NCBI GenBank assembly: GCA_015709635.1 | Contig: CP054180.1 | Location: 868,001-932,000 of the forward strand | Origin: Gammaproteobacteria bacterium | GTDB lineage: Bacteria; Pseudomonadota; Gammaproteobacteria; Burkholderiales; Nitrosomonadaceae | Direction: 5' to 3' | DNA length: 64,000 nucleotides | Shown here: positions 40,388-50,131 of the stretch, one piece after another | Layout of the letters: each line of letters opens with the position of its first letter | Position numbering within the stretch: position 1 is the first letter of the stretch | Made by a program: the position numbers and the translations under genes | Notes under the pieces: model-generated | Databases searched by the model: none | What the model was told of the DNA's origin: nothing | What the model saw: only the letters and a program-made list of their open reading frames with translations

Positions 40388-42829
40388 ATGAATGGATTCG
40401 TCAAGATACTCATCGTTGAAGATGAAAAGATTGTTGCGCTTGATCTGAAGAGACGTCTGACAAAATTAGGTTATCAGGTTACCGGCATGGCGGCTAACGG
40501 CCAAAAAGCACTGTCGCTGGTGGATCAGGAGCTGCCGAACATCGTCTTGATGGACATTCATATTCAGGGCGAAATGGATGGTGTTGAAGTAGCGGATCGA
40601 TTGCAAAAAGCACATAGTATTCCAATCATTTATCTGACCGCTTATTCCGAAGAAAAAACCGTGACCCGGGCGAAGGCGACCAAGCCTTACGGTTATTTGT
40701 TAAAACCGTTTTCCGACAGAGAATTACACATCATTATCCAAGTCACGATCGAGCGTTACGAAAACGATATTCTGCTAAAAAAGAACGAGCAGCACTTTCG
40801 TCTTGCACTGGAAGCGGCGCGATTGGGTACCTGGGAAGTAACGAAGGAATCCCGTGAAATATTCATGGGGAAGAGCCCGGAAGGAAACATAGAGCCGATA
40901 TCCGGCTGGGAAAGCTTTTTTCTTTCAATAGACGAAAATCACAAGCGCAATGTATCCGATTTTATCGATAGGCTGCGCACTAAAAAGGGTTCGTCCGCCG
41001 AAATAGAATTCCGGGTCAACCCTGGTCCCGGAAAAAGCTGCTGGTACAAACTGTATGGCAAATCGTTTAAAAACAGCGATGTGGGAAAGCATCAGATCGT
41101 CGGCATCTTGCAGGAAACAACCGAGAGTCATCTGGCAAAAGACCGCCTGGCGCAAGCGGCGACTGTTTTTAATTGTGCTTCGGAAGGCATTATTATTCTG
41201 AATAAGAATAGAAAATTCAATTGTGCCAACAGCGCTTTTTATAAGATCACCAAGTTTCAATCCCATAATCTTCGCAATAAGGAACTGCCCTTTCTTACCC
41301 GCCTTGCTTTAGGCGAGAATACTTACAACAGTATCTGGCAAGGCATTGAAAAACACGGTCATTGGCGCGGAGAAATCACGGCGTGCAAAAAAAATAACGA
41401 AACCATGTATGTCTGGCTGACGATTGGGCTCATTCCCGTCGACGCGAGCGAAGAACAGCAATTCGTCGTCATGATATCGGATATCACGCCGATCCGTGAG
41501 ACGCAGGAACAGTTGTCGCATATTGCTTACTACGATAGTCTGACCAACTTGCCCAACCGGATGTTGATCATGGATCGGTTGCGATTGGCATTGGCAAAAG
41601 CGATACGAAGTTCCTCGTTTCTTGGCGTGTTGTTTATCGATCTCGATAATTTTAAAAGAATCAATGACACCCTCGGGCATACGCATGGCGATTCCATGCT
41701 CTGCTTCGTGGCGCAGAGAATGCTTTCGGTACTGCGGCAAAGCGATACATTGGGTCGATTGGGCGGTGATGAATTCATCGTTATCGTAACGAATGCCGAA
41801 TCCCGCGACGCCTTGATCACCGTGGCTGAAAAAATATTGGAATGTCTTTCTCATCCGGTAGTCATCAGCAACATGGAAATCGTTCCGTCGTGCAGCATCG
41901 GGATCAGCGCATATCCTGATCATTCCTCGCATCATGACGAACTGGTGCAAATGGCGGACACGGCCATGTATGAAGCAAAAAACAAAGGACGCAACAGCTA
42001 CGCTTTTTATCATCCGGCCTTGACACAAAAAGCCGCGCATTACTTAACGAGAGAGCGGGAATTGCATCATGCTTTAATCCGGAATGAGTTTCTGCTTCAC
42101 TATCAACCGCAATTTTCTTTATCGCAGAACAAAATAACCGGGGTGGAAGCGTTGATCCGCTGGCTGCATCCGGTAAAGGGGCTGTTATCTCCGGCTGAGA
42201 TAATTCCGATTGCCGAATCGAGCCGGCTTATTGTGGAAATCGGCAACTGGATCCTGACGGAAGCCTGCAAGCAACTCGAGCAATGGCGGGCTGAAGGTTT
42301 TAGCGATCTGCGCATCGCGGTCAATATTTCCATACGTCAACTTGCGGATAAAGATTTGCAGCAATTTATTGCAAAGCTATTGCAGCAATATTCTTTGCCG
42401 GCCCATTCGCTGGAACTGGAAATCACCGAATCCTGTTTGCAAAATGAATTGATTTATATTAAATGCTTAGAGCAACTGGAAAGCCTAGGCATACCGATTT
42501 CCATCGACGATTTCGGCACCGGTTATTCCTGTTTGAGTTCATTGAAAAATCTTCCAATAAATCGGTTGAAAATCGACCAAAGCTTTGTCAGGAGCATACC
42601 GCATGACACGAATGATTGCGCCATTGCAGCAGCTATTCTGGCATTGGCTCAGAAACTTAATCTGCAGGTAACGGCTGAGGGTATCGAAACCTACGAGCAA
42701 GCTGATTTTCTTGGCAATCTCGGCTGTGATGAGCTACAGGGTTATTTCCTCAGCAGACCGGTAGATGCCGAACAAATACCTTATTTGATCCGGAAATTGC
42801 CGGATCGATTGAATACCTTAAAGTTTTAA
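40388..42829 (+). CDS. Response regulator with PAS, GGDEF and EAL domains
   Basis: The ATG at 40388 (MNGFVKILIVEDEK) gives 813 residues and starts right at the receiver domain; an upstream start at 40364 adds 8 residues. The receiver has phospho-acceptor Asp56 (IVLMDIHIQGEMDG) and the type of sequence that pairs with HisKA_2 kinases. Two PAS-like segments follow, then an intact GGDEF site (GRLGGDEFIVIV) and an EAL domain (GVEALIRWLHP, later SIDDFGTGYSCLSSL). Both c-di-GMP synthesis and breakdown are thus possible. The next gene, 31 bases downstream, is a HisKA_2-type kinase, its probable partner. Confidence 0.94.
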   Translation: MNGFVKILIVEDEKIVALDLKRRLTKLGYQVTGMAANGQKALSLVDQELPNIVLMDIHIQGEMDGVEVADRLQKAHSIPIIYLTAYSEEKTVTRAKATKPYGYLLKPFSDRELHIIIQVTIERYENDILLKKNEQHFRLALEAARLGTWEVTKESREIFMGKSPEGNIEPISGWESFFLSIDENHKRNVSDFIDRLRTKKGSSAEIEFRVNPGPGKSCWYKLYGKSFKNSDVGKHQIVGILQETTESHLAKDRLAQAATVFNCASEGIIILNKNRKFNCANSAFYKITKFQSHNLRNKELPFLTRLALGENTYNSIWQGIEKHGHWRGEITACKKNNETMYVWLTIGLIPVDASEEQQFVVMISDITPIRETQEQLSHIAYYDSLTNLPNRMLIMDRLRLALAKAIRSSSFLGVLFIDLDNFKRINDTLGHTHGDSMLCFVAQRMLSVLRQSDTLGRLGGDEFIVIVTNAESRDALITVAEKILECLSHPVVISNMEIVPSCSIGISAYPDHSSHHDELVQMADTAMYEAKNKGRNSYAFYHPALTQKAAHYLTRERELHHALIRNEFLLHYQPQFSLSQNKITGVEALIRWLHPVKGLLSPAEIIPIAESSRLIVEIGNWILTEACKQLEQWRAEGFSDLRIAVNISIRQLADKDLQQFIAKLLQQYSLPAHSLELEITESCLQNELIYIKCLEQLESLGIPISIDDFGTGYSCLSSLKNLPINRLKIDQSFVRSIPHDTNDCAIAAAILALAQKLNLQVTAEGIETYEQADFLGNLGCDELQGYFLSRPVDAEQIPYLIRKLPDRLNTLKF

Positions 42830-42860
42830 GCTTTTTTACAATCCGGGACTCCATACAGCC

Positions 42861-44255
42861 ATGCCGCCCACCCGACTCAGAAGTTTCAGCAATAACGAAG
42901 AAATGATGTATCTTGCCGTGGAAGCCTCCCCGAACGGTGTGGTCATGGCCGATTGCGATGGAAAAATCGTCATGGTGAATTCCGCTACGGAGAGGCTGTT
43001 CGGTTATTCCCGCAAGGAATTAATCGGCCACCCTCTCGAAATGCTTATCCCGGAACGATTCCGTTACCATCATCCCGAATATCGGCAGGCTTATATCAGT
43101 GAATCGAAATCCCGCCCGATGGGTCATGGCAGGGATCTGTACGGATTGCACAAGAGTGGCAGGGAATTTCCGGTCGAGGTTGGATTGAATCCGGTAGAGA
43201 CTGAGCACGACGGCATTTTTGTGCTCGCCGCCATCGTCGATATCACCGATCGCAAGCATGCTGAGGAAATGATCCATCTGGCGGTCGAGGCTTCTCCGAA
43301 CGGCATGGTAATGACCGATCATAAGGGAAAAATCGTCATGGTAAATTCCACTACCGAAGAGCTATTCGGTTATCGCCGGGAGGAATTACTAGGTCAATCG
43401 ATTGAAATCCTGATTCCAGAATCGCATCGCACCCACCATCCCACCTTAAGAAGTAACTATCTGAAACACCCCAGTGCGCGTGCCATGGGGCACGGCCGGG
43501 ATCTGCACGGCTTGCACAAAAATGGCAAGGAATTTCCGGTTGAAGTGGGTTTGAACCCGATCCAGACACCCAGGGGAGTCATGGTACTTGCTTCGGTCAT
43601 TGATATTACCGAACGGAAACAGCAGGAGGAACAGCTCAAAGCGGCATTAAAGGAAAAAGATTTGTTGCTGTCGGAAATTCATCACAGGGTTAAAAACAAT
43701 CTGCAAATTATCGATAGCTTACTCGGTATGCAATCCGATATGGTCAATAACAGTACCGCCATATCCGTTTTGAAAGAAAGTCAAAACCGGGTGAAATCCA
43801 TGGCGCTGATTCATCAAATTTTGTATCAGTCGTTGGATTTCTCGCGCATTGATTTTTCCAGTTTCATCCAATCCCTCGTCGACAACTTAACCGTTTCGTA
43901 TGCGCTGAATACGTCGACAATCGCCTTGAATATCGACACCGATCAGGTACTCCTGCCGATCGACATCAGTATTCCCTTGGGGTTGATTCTGAATGAGCTT
44001 TGCACCAACGCGATGAAGTATGCGTTTACGGAAGAACGATCGGGCAATATTGATATCCGCCTGAAACGTCAGAATCCGGGGCAGTTGCTGGTAAGCATCA
44101 GCGATGACGGCATAGGTATACCGGATGATTTCGATATCGAAAATACCCAATCTCTGGGTCTGCAGCTGGTCCAGTTACTCAGCGAACAGATTTCAGCAGA
44201 ACTTACCATTCATCGTAAAAATCCGACCAGCTTTTCATTGGTTGTGCCACTATAA
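42861..44255 (+). CDS. Tandem-PAS sensor histidine kinase (HisKA_2 type)
   Basis: This is a 464-residue soluble kinase. Two PAS domains (residues about 13-130 and 135-252) are clearly a recent tandem duplication: LAVEASPNG, GKIVMVNS, MGHGRDL and EFPVEVGLNP recur in both. Next comes the HisKA_2 dimerisation motif EIHHRVKNNLQIIDSLL (His274/His275) and an HATPase domain (LGLILNELCTNAMKYAF, ISDDGIGIPDD). No membrane segment, so the signal is internal. It is co-transcribed with the receiver-PAS-GGDEF-EAL gene and likely phosphorylates it. Confidence 0.94.
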   Translation: MPPTRLRSFSNNEEMMYLAVEASPNGVVMADCDGKIVMVNSATERLFGYSRKELIGHPLEMLIPERFRYHHPEYRQAYISESKSRPMGHGRDLYGLHKSGREFPVEVGLNPVETEHDGIFVLAAIVDITDRKHAEEMIHLAVEASPNGMVMTDHKGKIVMVNSTTEELFGYRREELLGQSIEILIPESHRTHHPTLRSNYLKHPSARAMGHGRDLHGLHKNGKEFPVEVGLNPIQTPRGVMVLASVIDITERKQQEEQLKAALKEKDLLLSEIHHRVKNNLQIIDSLLGMQSDMVNNSTAISVLKESQNRVKSMALIHQILYQSLDFSRIDFSSFIQSLVDNLTVSYALNTSTIALNIDTDQVLLPIDISIPLGLILNELCTNAMKYAFTEERSGNIDIRLKRQNPGQLLVSISDDGIGIPDDFDIENTQSLGLQLVQLLSEQISAELTIHRKNPTSFSLVVPL

Positions 44256-44484
44256 AATGACTGTATTGAATTGCTCCTGAATCAAAATCTTTTGCAATCT
44301 TATTCTGAATATTTTTCCGGATTCAGGTGCAACTTCCTTCCACTAATTCAATAAACAGCGAAAAGAATTTGGGATTGAATAATACGGCGGCTTCGTTTGA
44401 CTGAGTCCTCGCTTTTACCTATAGTCGCAAGCAGGGGTTCCTCTCACTCGCAATGACAATCGTCAATCATAAGGAGTGCCGGTC

Positions 44485-47307
44485 ATGAGAAAAATCAGCG
44501 ATTTCTCGCAATACAAAAATATCCTGCCGTACGACAGCGAGATCTTCGGCGTGTATCAACCGATGATCGGCTGGAAATCCAAACGCATCAAACAGCGTAT
44601 CGAAAAGGGTTTCAGTGCGGATTTGAGCAGAGTGCGCGAGCAACTGTTCAAGCGTTTCCGCGGCGATTTCGAGATGGTGCTGGACGAGCGTGGCGTGTTG
44701 CAAAAGATCTCGCGGCTGGAAACCGCGAGCGGCGATGTGTCGCGCAAGGGGGCAATGGGTAGCTTCGTCATCGAGAACTTGACGCGCGAGTTGCCGCCGC
44801 TGGAGCGCTACGACGAACGCATGTGGGACAAGCTGATCGATGCCGATCGCATCAAGACCACATTGAATCAGGATGTGATTTCCCAGGTGACCGAATGGTA
44901 CAAGACCGCGCAGGACGCGCGGGCAAATCCTCGTAGCGTGGAAGCCGCCAACGAACTGGCGGCGGAGCAGTTGCAGCGCGAATCCACAGTCGCGGGTTAT
45001 GTGTTGCACTTGAAGCAGACCAAGCAGTACGACACCCTCAAGCAGTTGTTCTACAAGCAGGACAATCAACTGGCGAATCTGCAAAAACTGCTGAGTTTCA
45101 AGGATCCGCTCGACTACATGGATCCGTTCAAGGATATCGACCGCGCCGGGTTGTCGCCGATCGGCATCGTGCATTTGTTCCGGCAATATTTCTTCGAGTT
45201 CGATACCTTTCTCGGTTCGCCGGTCGGACATGTGTGGCTCAGTCCGGGCAGCAGTGTCGAATTGGTCGAAGTCAGTACGCGCCGGACGTTGGTCGAGCGC
45301 ACGCTGGAAACAGCGCTGGAAACGGTGCTGAAGACCGAGAAATCGCTGACCGAGGAAGACGAATTGTCGCAAGCGGTGAAGGAAGACAACAAATCCGATA
45401 CCAAATTCGGCATGAACGCCACCGCCAACCAAAGCTGGATCGGCGGCAGCGCCAGCGCATCCGCCAGTATCGATATGGCCAACACGCAATCCAAAGCGCG
45501 CGAAGTTTCGCACAAGCACATGCGCCAGCAGACCGAGAAAATTTCCACCGAGATCCGCAAAAACTACAAATCGACGTTCCGCACCGTGACCGAAACGACC
45601 GATACCTCGAGCAAGCGCTACGTGCTGAACAACACCACCCAGGATCTGCTCAATTACGAGATGCGCCGCAAAATGCGCCAGGTCGGCGTGCAGGTGCAGG
45701 ATATCGGCACGTATTTGTGCTGGCAGACGTATGTCGACGATCCGGGCCGCCAGCTCGGTATCGCCAAGCTGGTGCATCTGGCCAAAGGCCCCGAGGTGGG
45801 CGAGATACCGCCGCCGGAAGCGATTCCGATGCCGCAACCGGTCACGACCGACTTGAGCATCGACATTCCGTTTGTGCCGAGAACCGAGGACACGCTGCCG
45901 GAAGACGATATGGACGAAGTGTACCGCGAAGGCAAGGAAGTGAATCTGGATGACAACGAAGGCGAGGCGGAGCAAATTCAGTGGCATTTCGGCGGTTTCA
46001 AGGCGCAATGCGATCAGCCGGGTTATGAATACGGTGAAGCCGGTTTTATCAGCTTTGACTATGGCGGCAGCGATATCCGCTTGCAGTTGGACGAGGTGCA
46101 GGAAGATACACCCGGCGCGATCCGTTTTTCCGTCAAAGTCAAGCATGTGAACTTTCGCAATGTGTCGCCGCTGCGCGTGGTGGCCAAAATCACCTGGCAG
46201 CCGGGCAAAAAGCTGAATGACGAAGTCACCGCGCAGAACGAGCAAAAGATCAAGGAATTCAACGAGAAAACCAAGTTTGAGTACGAGCAGGCCTTTGTCG
46301 AAGCGGCGCGCGACCGCATCAACAAAATGTCGCGTATCGAGTCGCGCAAATACGAGGATCTGCGTGAGGAAGAGCGTATCGTGGTGTACCGTTGCTTGAT
46401 TCAGGACATGCTGACCAAGGATTTGCCGATGCCGGACGATCGCACGCGGCATGTGGTGTCGGAACTGCTGAATACGATTTTCGATATCGACAAGATGCTG
46501 TATTTCGTCGCGCCGGAATGGTGGCGGCCGCGTCTGCACCACAGTCATCAAGGCTTGGGCGGCATCCGCAAACCGTCTTCCGTCACGCCCGCGCCGGTGA
46601 GCGTTGCCACTGCGGGCGGCTCGGTTCATACGCAAATCAAGAGCAAGGCAGCCAAGAATCTGATCACCGCCGCGGCTGCGATAGCGGAAAACACGCAGAT
46701 TGCGTCGATGGACACCGTCACCTGGGGCGGAATGTACGACAACCGGGTGGATAACTACTACATCACGGAAGAATCTGATCCCGCCAAATTGGGTGCATCG
46801 CTGGGCTGGCTGTTGCAGCTCGACGGCGACAATATGCGCAACGCCTTCCTCAATGCGCCGTGGGTCAAAGCGGTGATTCCGATCCGTCCCGGCAAGGAAC
46901 GCGCGGCGATGAACTGGTTGCAGCGCTTGCATGTGGAAGGCACCGACGGGCTGGACGACAATTACGTCGCGCCGCTCGACGAGCTGGGCAAAATTCCGCA
47001 CAGCGGGCCGAACGTAACGATTCGCGATGCCATCAACCATTTGTGCGATGTCGTCGCCGACAAGCACGCCAAGTCGATGAAAGTGGGACGTTATCCGGGC
47101 GACGAAATCAACGACGATAACCGCGTCTCGGCGACGCCGGTCGACAAGGTCTACGAGCACGGCTTTTATCCGCTGCAGGGCGGTTTCCGTGCGTTGCAGG
47201 CCGGTGAGGATTTCGAGGTTTTTGATCAATGGGTGGAAGTGCTGCCGACCGATCAGGTCGTGCCGGTGCCGGTGGCGTACGATCCGAAAACCGGACGGCA
47301 GTTGTAG
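44485..47307 (+). CDS. Large hypothetical protein, first gene of an unexplained cluster
   Basis: This is a 940-residue protein from the ATG at 44485, with AAGGAG 8 bases upstream; a GTG at 44476 overlaps that ribosome-binding site and is rejected. No signal peptide or membrane helix. Visible parts: helical N-terminus (KRIKQRIEKGFSADLSRVRE), a middle region with SPGSSVELVEVSTRRTLVER followed by a Glu/Lys/Thr-rich helical stretch and a Ser/Ala patch (WIGGSASASASIDMANTQS), a YLCWQTYVDDPG motif, a beta-rich domain near 505-570, and a C-terminal region with DTVTWGGMYDNRVDNYYITE and WLLQLDGDNMRNAFLNAPWV. I do not recognise the family. The next gene starts 2 bases after its stop, so the products probably act together. 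Confidence 0.85.
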   Translation: MRKISDFSQYKNILPYDSEIFGVYQPMIGWKSKRIKQRIEKGFSADLSRVREQLFKRFRGDFEMVLDERGVLQKISRLETASGDVSRKGAMGSFVIENLTRELPPLERYDERMWDKLIDADRIKTTLNQDVISQVTEWYKTAQDARANPRSVEAANELAAEQLQRESTVAGYVLHLKQTKQYDTLKQLFYKQDNQLANLQKLLSFKDPLDYMDPFKDIDRAGLSPIGIVHLFRQYFFEFDTFLGSPVGHVWLSPGSSVELVEVSTRRTLVERTLETALETVLKTEKSLTEEDELSQAVKEDNKSDTKFGMNATANQSWIGGSASASASIDMANTQSKAREVSHKHMRQQTEKISTEIRKNYKSTFRTVTETTDTSSKRYVLNNTTQDLLNYEMRRKMRQVGVQVQDIGTYLCWQTYVDDPGRQLGIAKLVHLAKGPEVGEIPPPEAIPMPQPVTTDLSIDIPFVPRTEDTLPEDDMDEVYREGKEVNLDDNEGEAEQIQWHFGGFKAQCDQPGYEYGEAGFISFDYGGSDIRLQLDEVQEDTPGAIRFSVKVKHVNFRNVSPLRVVAKITWQPGKKLNDEVTAQNEQKIKEFNEKTKFEYEQAFVEAARDRINKMSRIESRKYEDLREEERIVVYRCLIQDMLTKDLPMPDDRTRHVVSELLNTIFDIDKMLYFVAPEWWRPRLHHSHQGLGGIRKPSSVTPAPVSVATAGGSVHTQIKSKAAKNLITAAAAIAENTQIASMDTVTWGGMYDNRVDNYYITEESDPAKLGASLGWLLQLDGDNMRNAFLNAPWVKAVIPIRPGKERAAMNWLQRLHVEGTDGLDDNYVAPLDELGKIPHSGPNVTIRDAINHLCDVVADKHAKSMKVGRYPGDEINDDNRVSATPVDKVYEHGFYPLQGGFRALQAGEDFEVFDQWVEVLPTDQVVPVPVAYDPKTGRQL

Positions 47308-47309
47308 AT

Positions 47310-48788
47310 ATGGCGGATTTCGAAGTGCAATTCGCCGATCCGTCCTTCATTGAACCGTCGGCGCAGGAAGCGGCGTTCGGCTGGAAAAGCAACGAAGTCG
47401 TGGTGTTTCGCGGCGCCGACGAGTCTCAGGTGTTGCAGCCCGATGCTAGCGGATCGTGCAAATGGTCGAGCGATAAGGCCGATCCCTGGAGCATTTCTGA
47501 TATCCGCCGGCGCGTGCAGAATGTGCCGTATGCATGGCGTATGATCGGTCAAGCGGCATTGATTCCCAAGGTCGATGCCGGAACGCCGTTGCGTGCGGTC
47601 GTGTCGGCGCGATCCCGGTTATCGCTGTGGACCGGTCTGGCGAACTTTACCAAGCGCGTCGCCGTTTTCCATAAAATCGACGGCAAGATTCCTTCGGCGC
47701 AGCAGTATGAATCGTTCATGAGCAAGCATTGCGGAGGATTGGACGATATTTCGCTGATCGCTACGATCAGCCGGCGGCCGGATGGTTCGGTCGATCTGAC
47801 TCCGGAATTGGCGGTATTTGGTCACGCGGTCGGAAAATCGCCCGGCAAGGAACGCAGCTTCGTCGAGCTGGCGCTGAAGAACTTGATCGGCGCCAGTCAC
47901 TCGCTGGGTATTCAGGTCACCGCGGGCTATGAAGTGCGCGATGATTTCAGTAAACAAACCCAAGGCGATTTTGTCTCGTTCATTACCTCGCGAAATTCCG
48001 ATATGACCGATCATGCCAATCGCATCCGCGATGTGCTCGATAACTGGAGCTTCGATGGTGTCGGCTTCGATATCGAGGTGAACGGTATCGGCCCGGGTGA
48101 ACAAAGCGATACTATGAAGGCCTGGTTCAAACAGGGTAAAACCATCAAGGATTGGGTGGTTGCGAGACCGACATCGTCCGACCCGGCCGCCAAAAAGGAA
48201 CAAGCCGCGGCGGATAATCTGCGCGACCTGTATCAAACGCTGGCGCAACTGCTGATTACTAAGGGGCGCTTCGTATCGTATGCGACGGCCGCTTTTGTCG
48301 ATGCCAAATCCGGCAATTTCGACGACGGCGTTTATATTTTCGGCCATACCCGGGTGCAGCCGATCGGCCTGGCCGCCGGACGCGCCAACATGATCGCCCG
48401 GATCATGGCGTACGATGAAGGATTCCAGGCGGGCGGCGGGAAAAAAACCGAGAAATCATCCGGCGGGCAGGATGCGCTGACGAAGCGGCATGTGCAAATC
48501 CTGAAATCGATCACTAGCGCCGGTATTCATCCCTCCATCGTGCAGCTCGGGATCAAAATGGAAAGCCTGCAGGATTTCGGTATGAAAAGCGGCCACATGA
48601 CCGTGGATCAGGCAGTGGATCGCTGCACCGACTTGCGCCGCTTCCGCACTGGGTTGATTACGTTTTCGGGAAGTAATTCGACACCAGCCGATGAGGTCGC
48701 CGCATTCGCCCGCTACGACAAGGCACTGAACGAATCGGAATTCACCCGGCGGCATTTTCTCGGCGTGCCGTTCCAGGCGCCGCATTGA
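47310..48788 (+). CDS. GH18-like (chitinase/endoglycosidase fold) protein of unknown role
   Basis: From the ATG at 47310 the product has 492 residues; the frame is open 81 bases further upstream but overlaps the preceding gene. No signal peptide. The segment FDGVGFDIEVNG (residues 248-259) resembles the GH18 active-site strand DxxDxDxE, with Asp249, Asp254 and Glu256 kept but the second Asp replaced by Gly252. Around it the alternating strands and helices (LGIQVTAGYEV, RFVSYATAAFV, GVYIFGHTRVQPIGL, PSIVQLGIKM) fit a TIM barrel. If active it would act on a glycan; it may instead be a binding protein. It is the second gene of the cluster that begins at 44485. Confidence 0.7.
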   Translation: MADFEVQFADPSFIEPSAQEAAFGWKSNEVVVFRGADESQVLQPDASGSCKWSSDKADPWSISDIRRRVQNVPYAWRMIGQAALIPKVDAGTPLRAVVSARSRLSLWTGLANFTKRVAVFHKIDGKIPSAQQYESFMSKHCGGLDDISLIATISRRPDGSVDLTPELAVFGHAVGKSPGKERSFVELALKNLIGASHSLGIQVTAGYEVRDDFSKQTQGDFVSFITSRNSDMTDHANRIRDVLDNWSFDGVGFDIEVNGIGPGEQSDTMKAWFKQGKTIKDWVVARPTSSDPAAKKEQAAADNLRDLYQTLAQLLITKGRFVSYATAAFVDAKSGNFDDGVYIFGHTRVQPIGLAAGRANMIARIMAYDEGFQAGGGKKTEKSSGGQDALTKRHVQILKSITSAGIHPSIVQLGIKMESLQDFGMKSGHMTVDQAVDRCTDLRRFRTGLITFSGSNSTPADEVAAFARYDKALNESEFTRRHFLGVPFQAPH

Positions 48789-48901
48789 ATCTTTTTTAGC
48801 ATTCTTTTGCGGCAAACTTCGCTTTACCGGTACTTGTTATCGCTCTGTCGTTCCCTATGCTATCTCAGTTTTTTTGCTGCCACTGATGATAAGATGGCCC
48901 G

Positions 48902-50131
48902 ATGAAATTGCATGATCTGAAAAACTGGACGGAGTATTGGGAGCAGCTCCGCACGGCATTGCTTGAGCCCAAAGTCGATCCGGCATTGTTGGATGCCTCG
49001 CTGCGTGAAGCGCGCGCGAAGATGCCGGTGCCGGTGTTGTGGCTGCTGGGTAAAACGCAATCCGGCAAGACATCGATCATTCGGGCATTGACCGGCAGTG
49101 AAGCCGCTGAGATCGGCAACGGTTTTCAGCCGTGCACGCGCAGCGCGCGGTTTTACGATTTTCCGACGGAAGCGCCGCTGGTGCGCTTTCTGGATACGCG
49201 CGGCTTGGGTGAAGTGGCGTACGATCCGGCGGACGATATGCAGTACTGCGAAGCGCAGGCGCATTTGTTGGTGGCGGTGATGAAAGTGGCGGATGTTCAT
49301 CAGGCCGCGGTGTTCGATGCCTTGTTCGCCATTCGCAGGCGTCATCCGGAATGGCCGCTGCTGCTGGTGCAAACCGGTTTGCACGAATTGTATCCGCATG
49401 GCAGCGGGCATATCCGGCCGTGGCCGTATGCCGGCGATCCGTTGTCGGAGGCGGTGCCGCTCGATTTGCGCCGCGCCATTGCGGCGCAGCGTGCTGCGCT
49501 GGGAACATTGCCCGGCTTCGCACCGGTGCATTGGGTGGCGGTCGATTTGACATTGCCCGAGGATGGTTTCGATCCGCCGGATTACGGTCTGGAAGCGCTG
49601 TGGCAGGCGATTGAATCGCTGACGTCGCTGGGTTTGCAGTACCAGTTGAGCGGCGATGCAGCGGTGCAGGATTTGTATGCGCGCACCGCGCATCAGCACA
49701 TTACCGGTTACGCGTTGGCGGCGGCGGGGCTGGGCGCTTTGCCGGTGGTGGATTGGGTCGCGGTCTCGGCGGTGCAGGCGAAATTGCTGCATAGTCTGGC
49801 GCTGCTGTACGGTCAGAATTGGGATAAGAGCACGATCACCGAGTTTCTCGGTTTGGCGGGCGCCGGGATTGCATCCGGTTACCTGGCTCGGCTGCTGAGC
49901 CGCACCGTGGCGAAAGTGATTCCGGTTTTCGGACAAACCGTGGGTGCGTTATGGGGGGCGAGCTCCAGCGGTGCGACCACGTACGCGTTGGGTAAGGCGG
50001 CTATTTATTTCTTCGCGCGGCGCAAGGATGGTTTGAACGTGGATGCAGATAGCTTGCGGCAAATTTATGCGGCAGAACTGGAGCGCGGCGCTTCATTCTT
50101 AAAAGACCGGTTGCAGGGTAAATCCGCATGA
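48902..50131 (+). CDS. P-loop GTPase with DUF697-like membrane tail
   Basis: This is a 409-residue protein. The GTPase domain has the P-loop GKTQSGKT at residues 50-57 and the G3 motif DTRG at 98-101. The C-terminal third (ITGYALAAAGLGALPVVDWV to ALGKAAIYFFARR) is hydrophobic and resembles DUF697, which follows GTPase domains in YcjF/YcjX-like and similar envelope-linked systems. It begins 113 bases after the GH18-like gene and overlaps the next GTPase by four bases (ATGA at 50128-50131). It probably sits at the inner membrane; its cargo or target is unknown. Confidence 0.85.
   Translation: MKLHDLKNWTEYWEQLRTALLEPKVDPALLDASLREARAKMPVPVLWLLGKTQSGKTSIIRALTGSEAAEIGNGFQPCTRSARFYDFPTEAPLVRFLDTRGLGEVAYDPADDMQYCEAQAHLLVAVMKVADVHQAAVFDALFAIRRRHPEWPLLLVQTGLHELYPHGSGHIRPWPYAGDPLSEAVPLDLRRAIAAQRAALGTLPGFAPVHWVAVDLTLPEDGFDPPDYGLEALWQAIESLTSLGLQYQLSGDAAVQDLYARTAHQHITGYALAAAGLGALPVVDWVAVSAVQAKLLHSLALLYGQNWDKSTITEFLGLAGAGIASGYLARLLSRTVAKVIPVFGQTVGALWGASSSGATTYALGKAAIYFFARRKDGLNVDADSLRQIYAAELERGASFLKDRLQGKSA

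Noticed and set aside
44467..47229. A 920-codon open frame on the reverse strand
   Set aside because: It lies opposite the 940-residue gene at 44485, has the His/Arg/Val-rich composition of antisense translation, and no family motif; the forward gene has a ribosome-binding site and operon context.
47619..48347. A 242-codon reverse-strand frame
   Set aside because: Antisense shadow of the GH18-like gene, without start signals or motifs.
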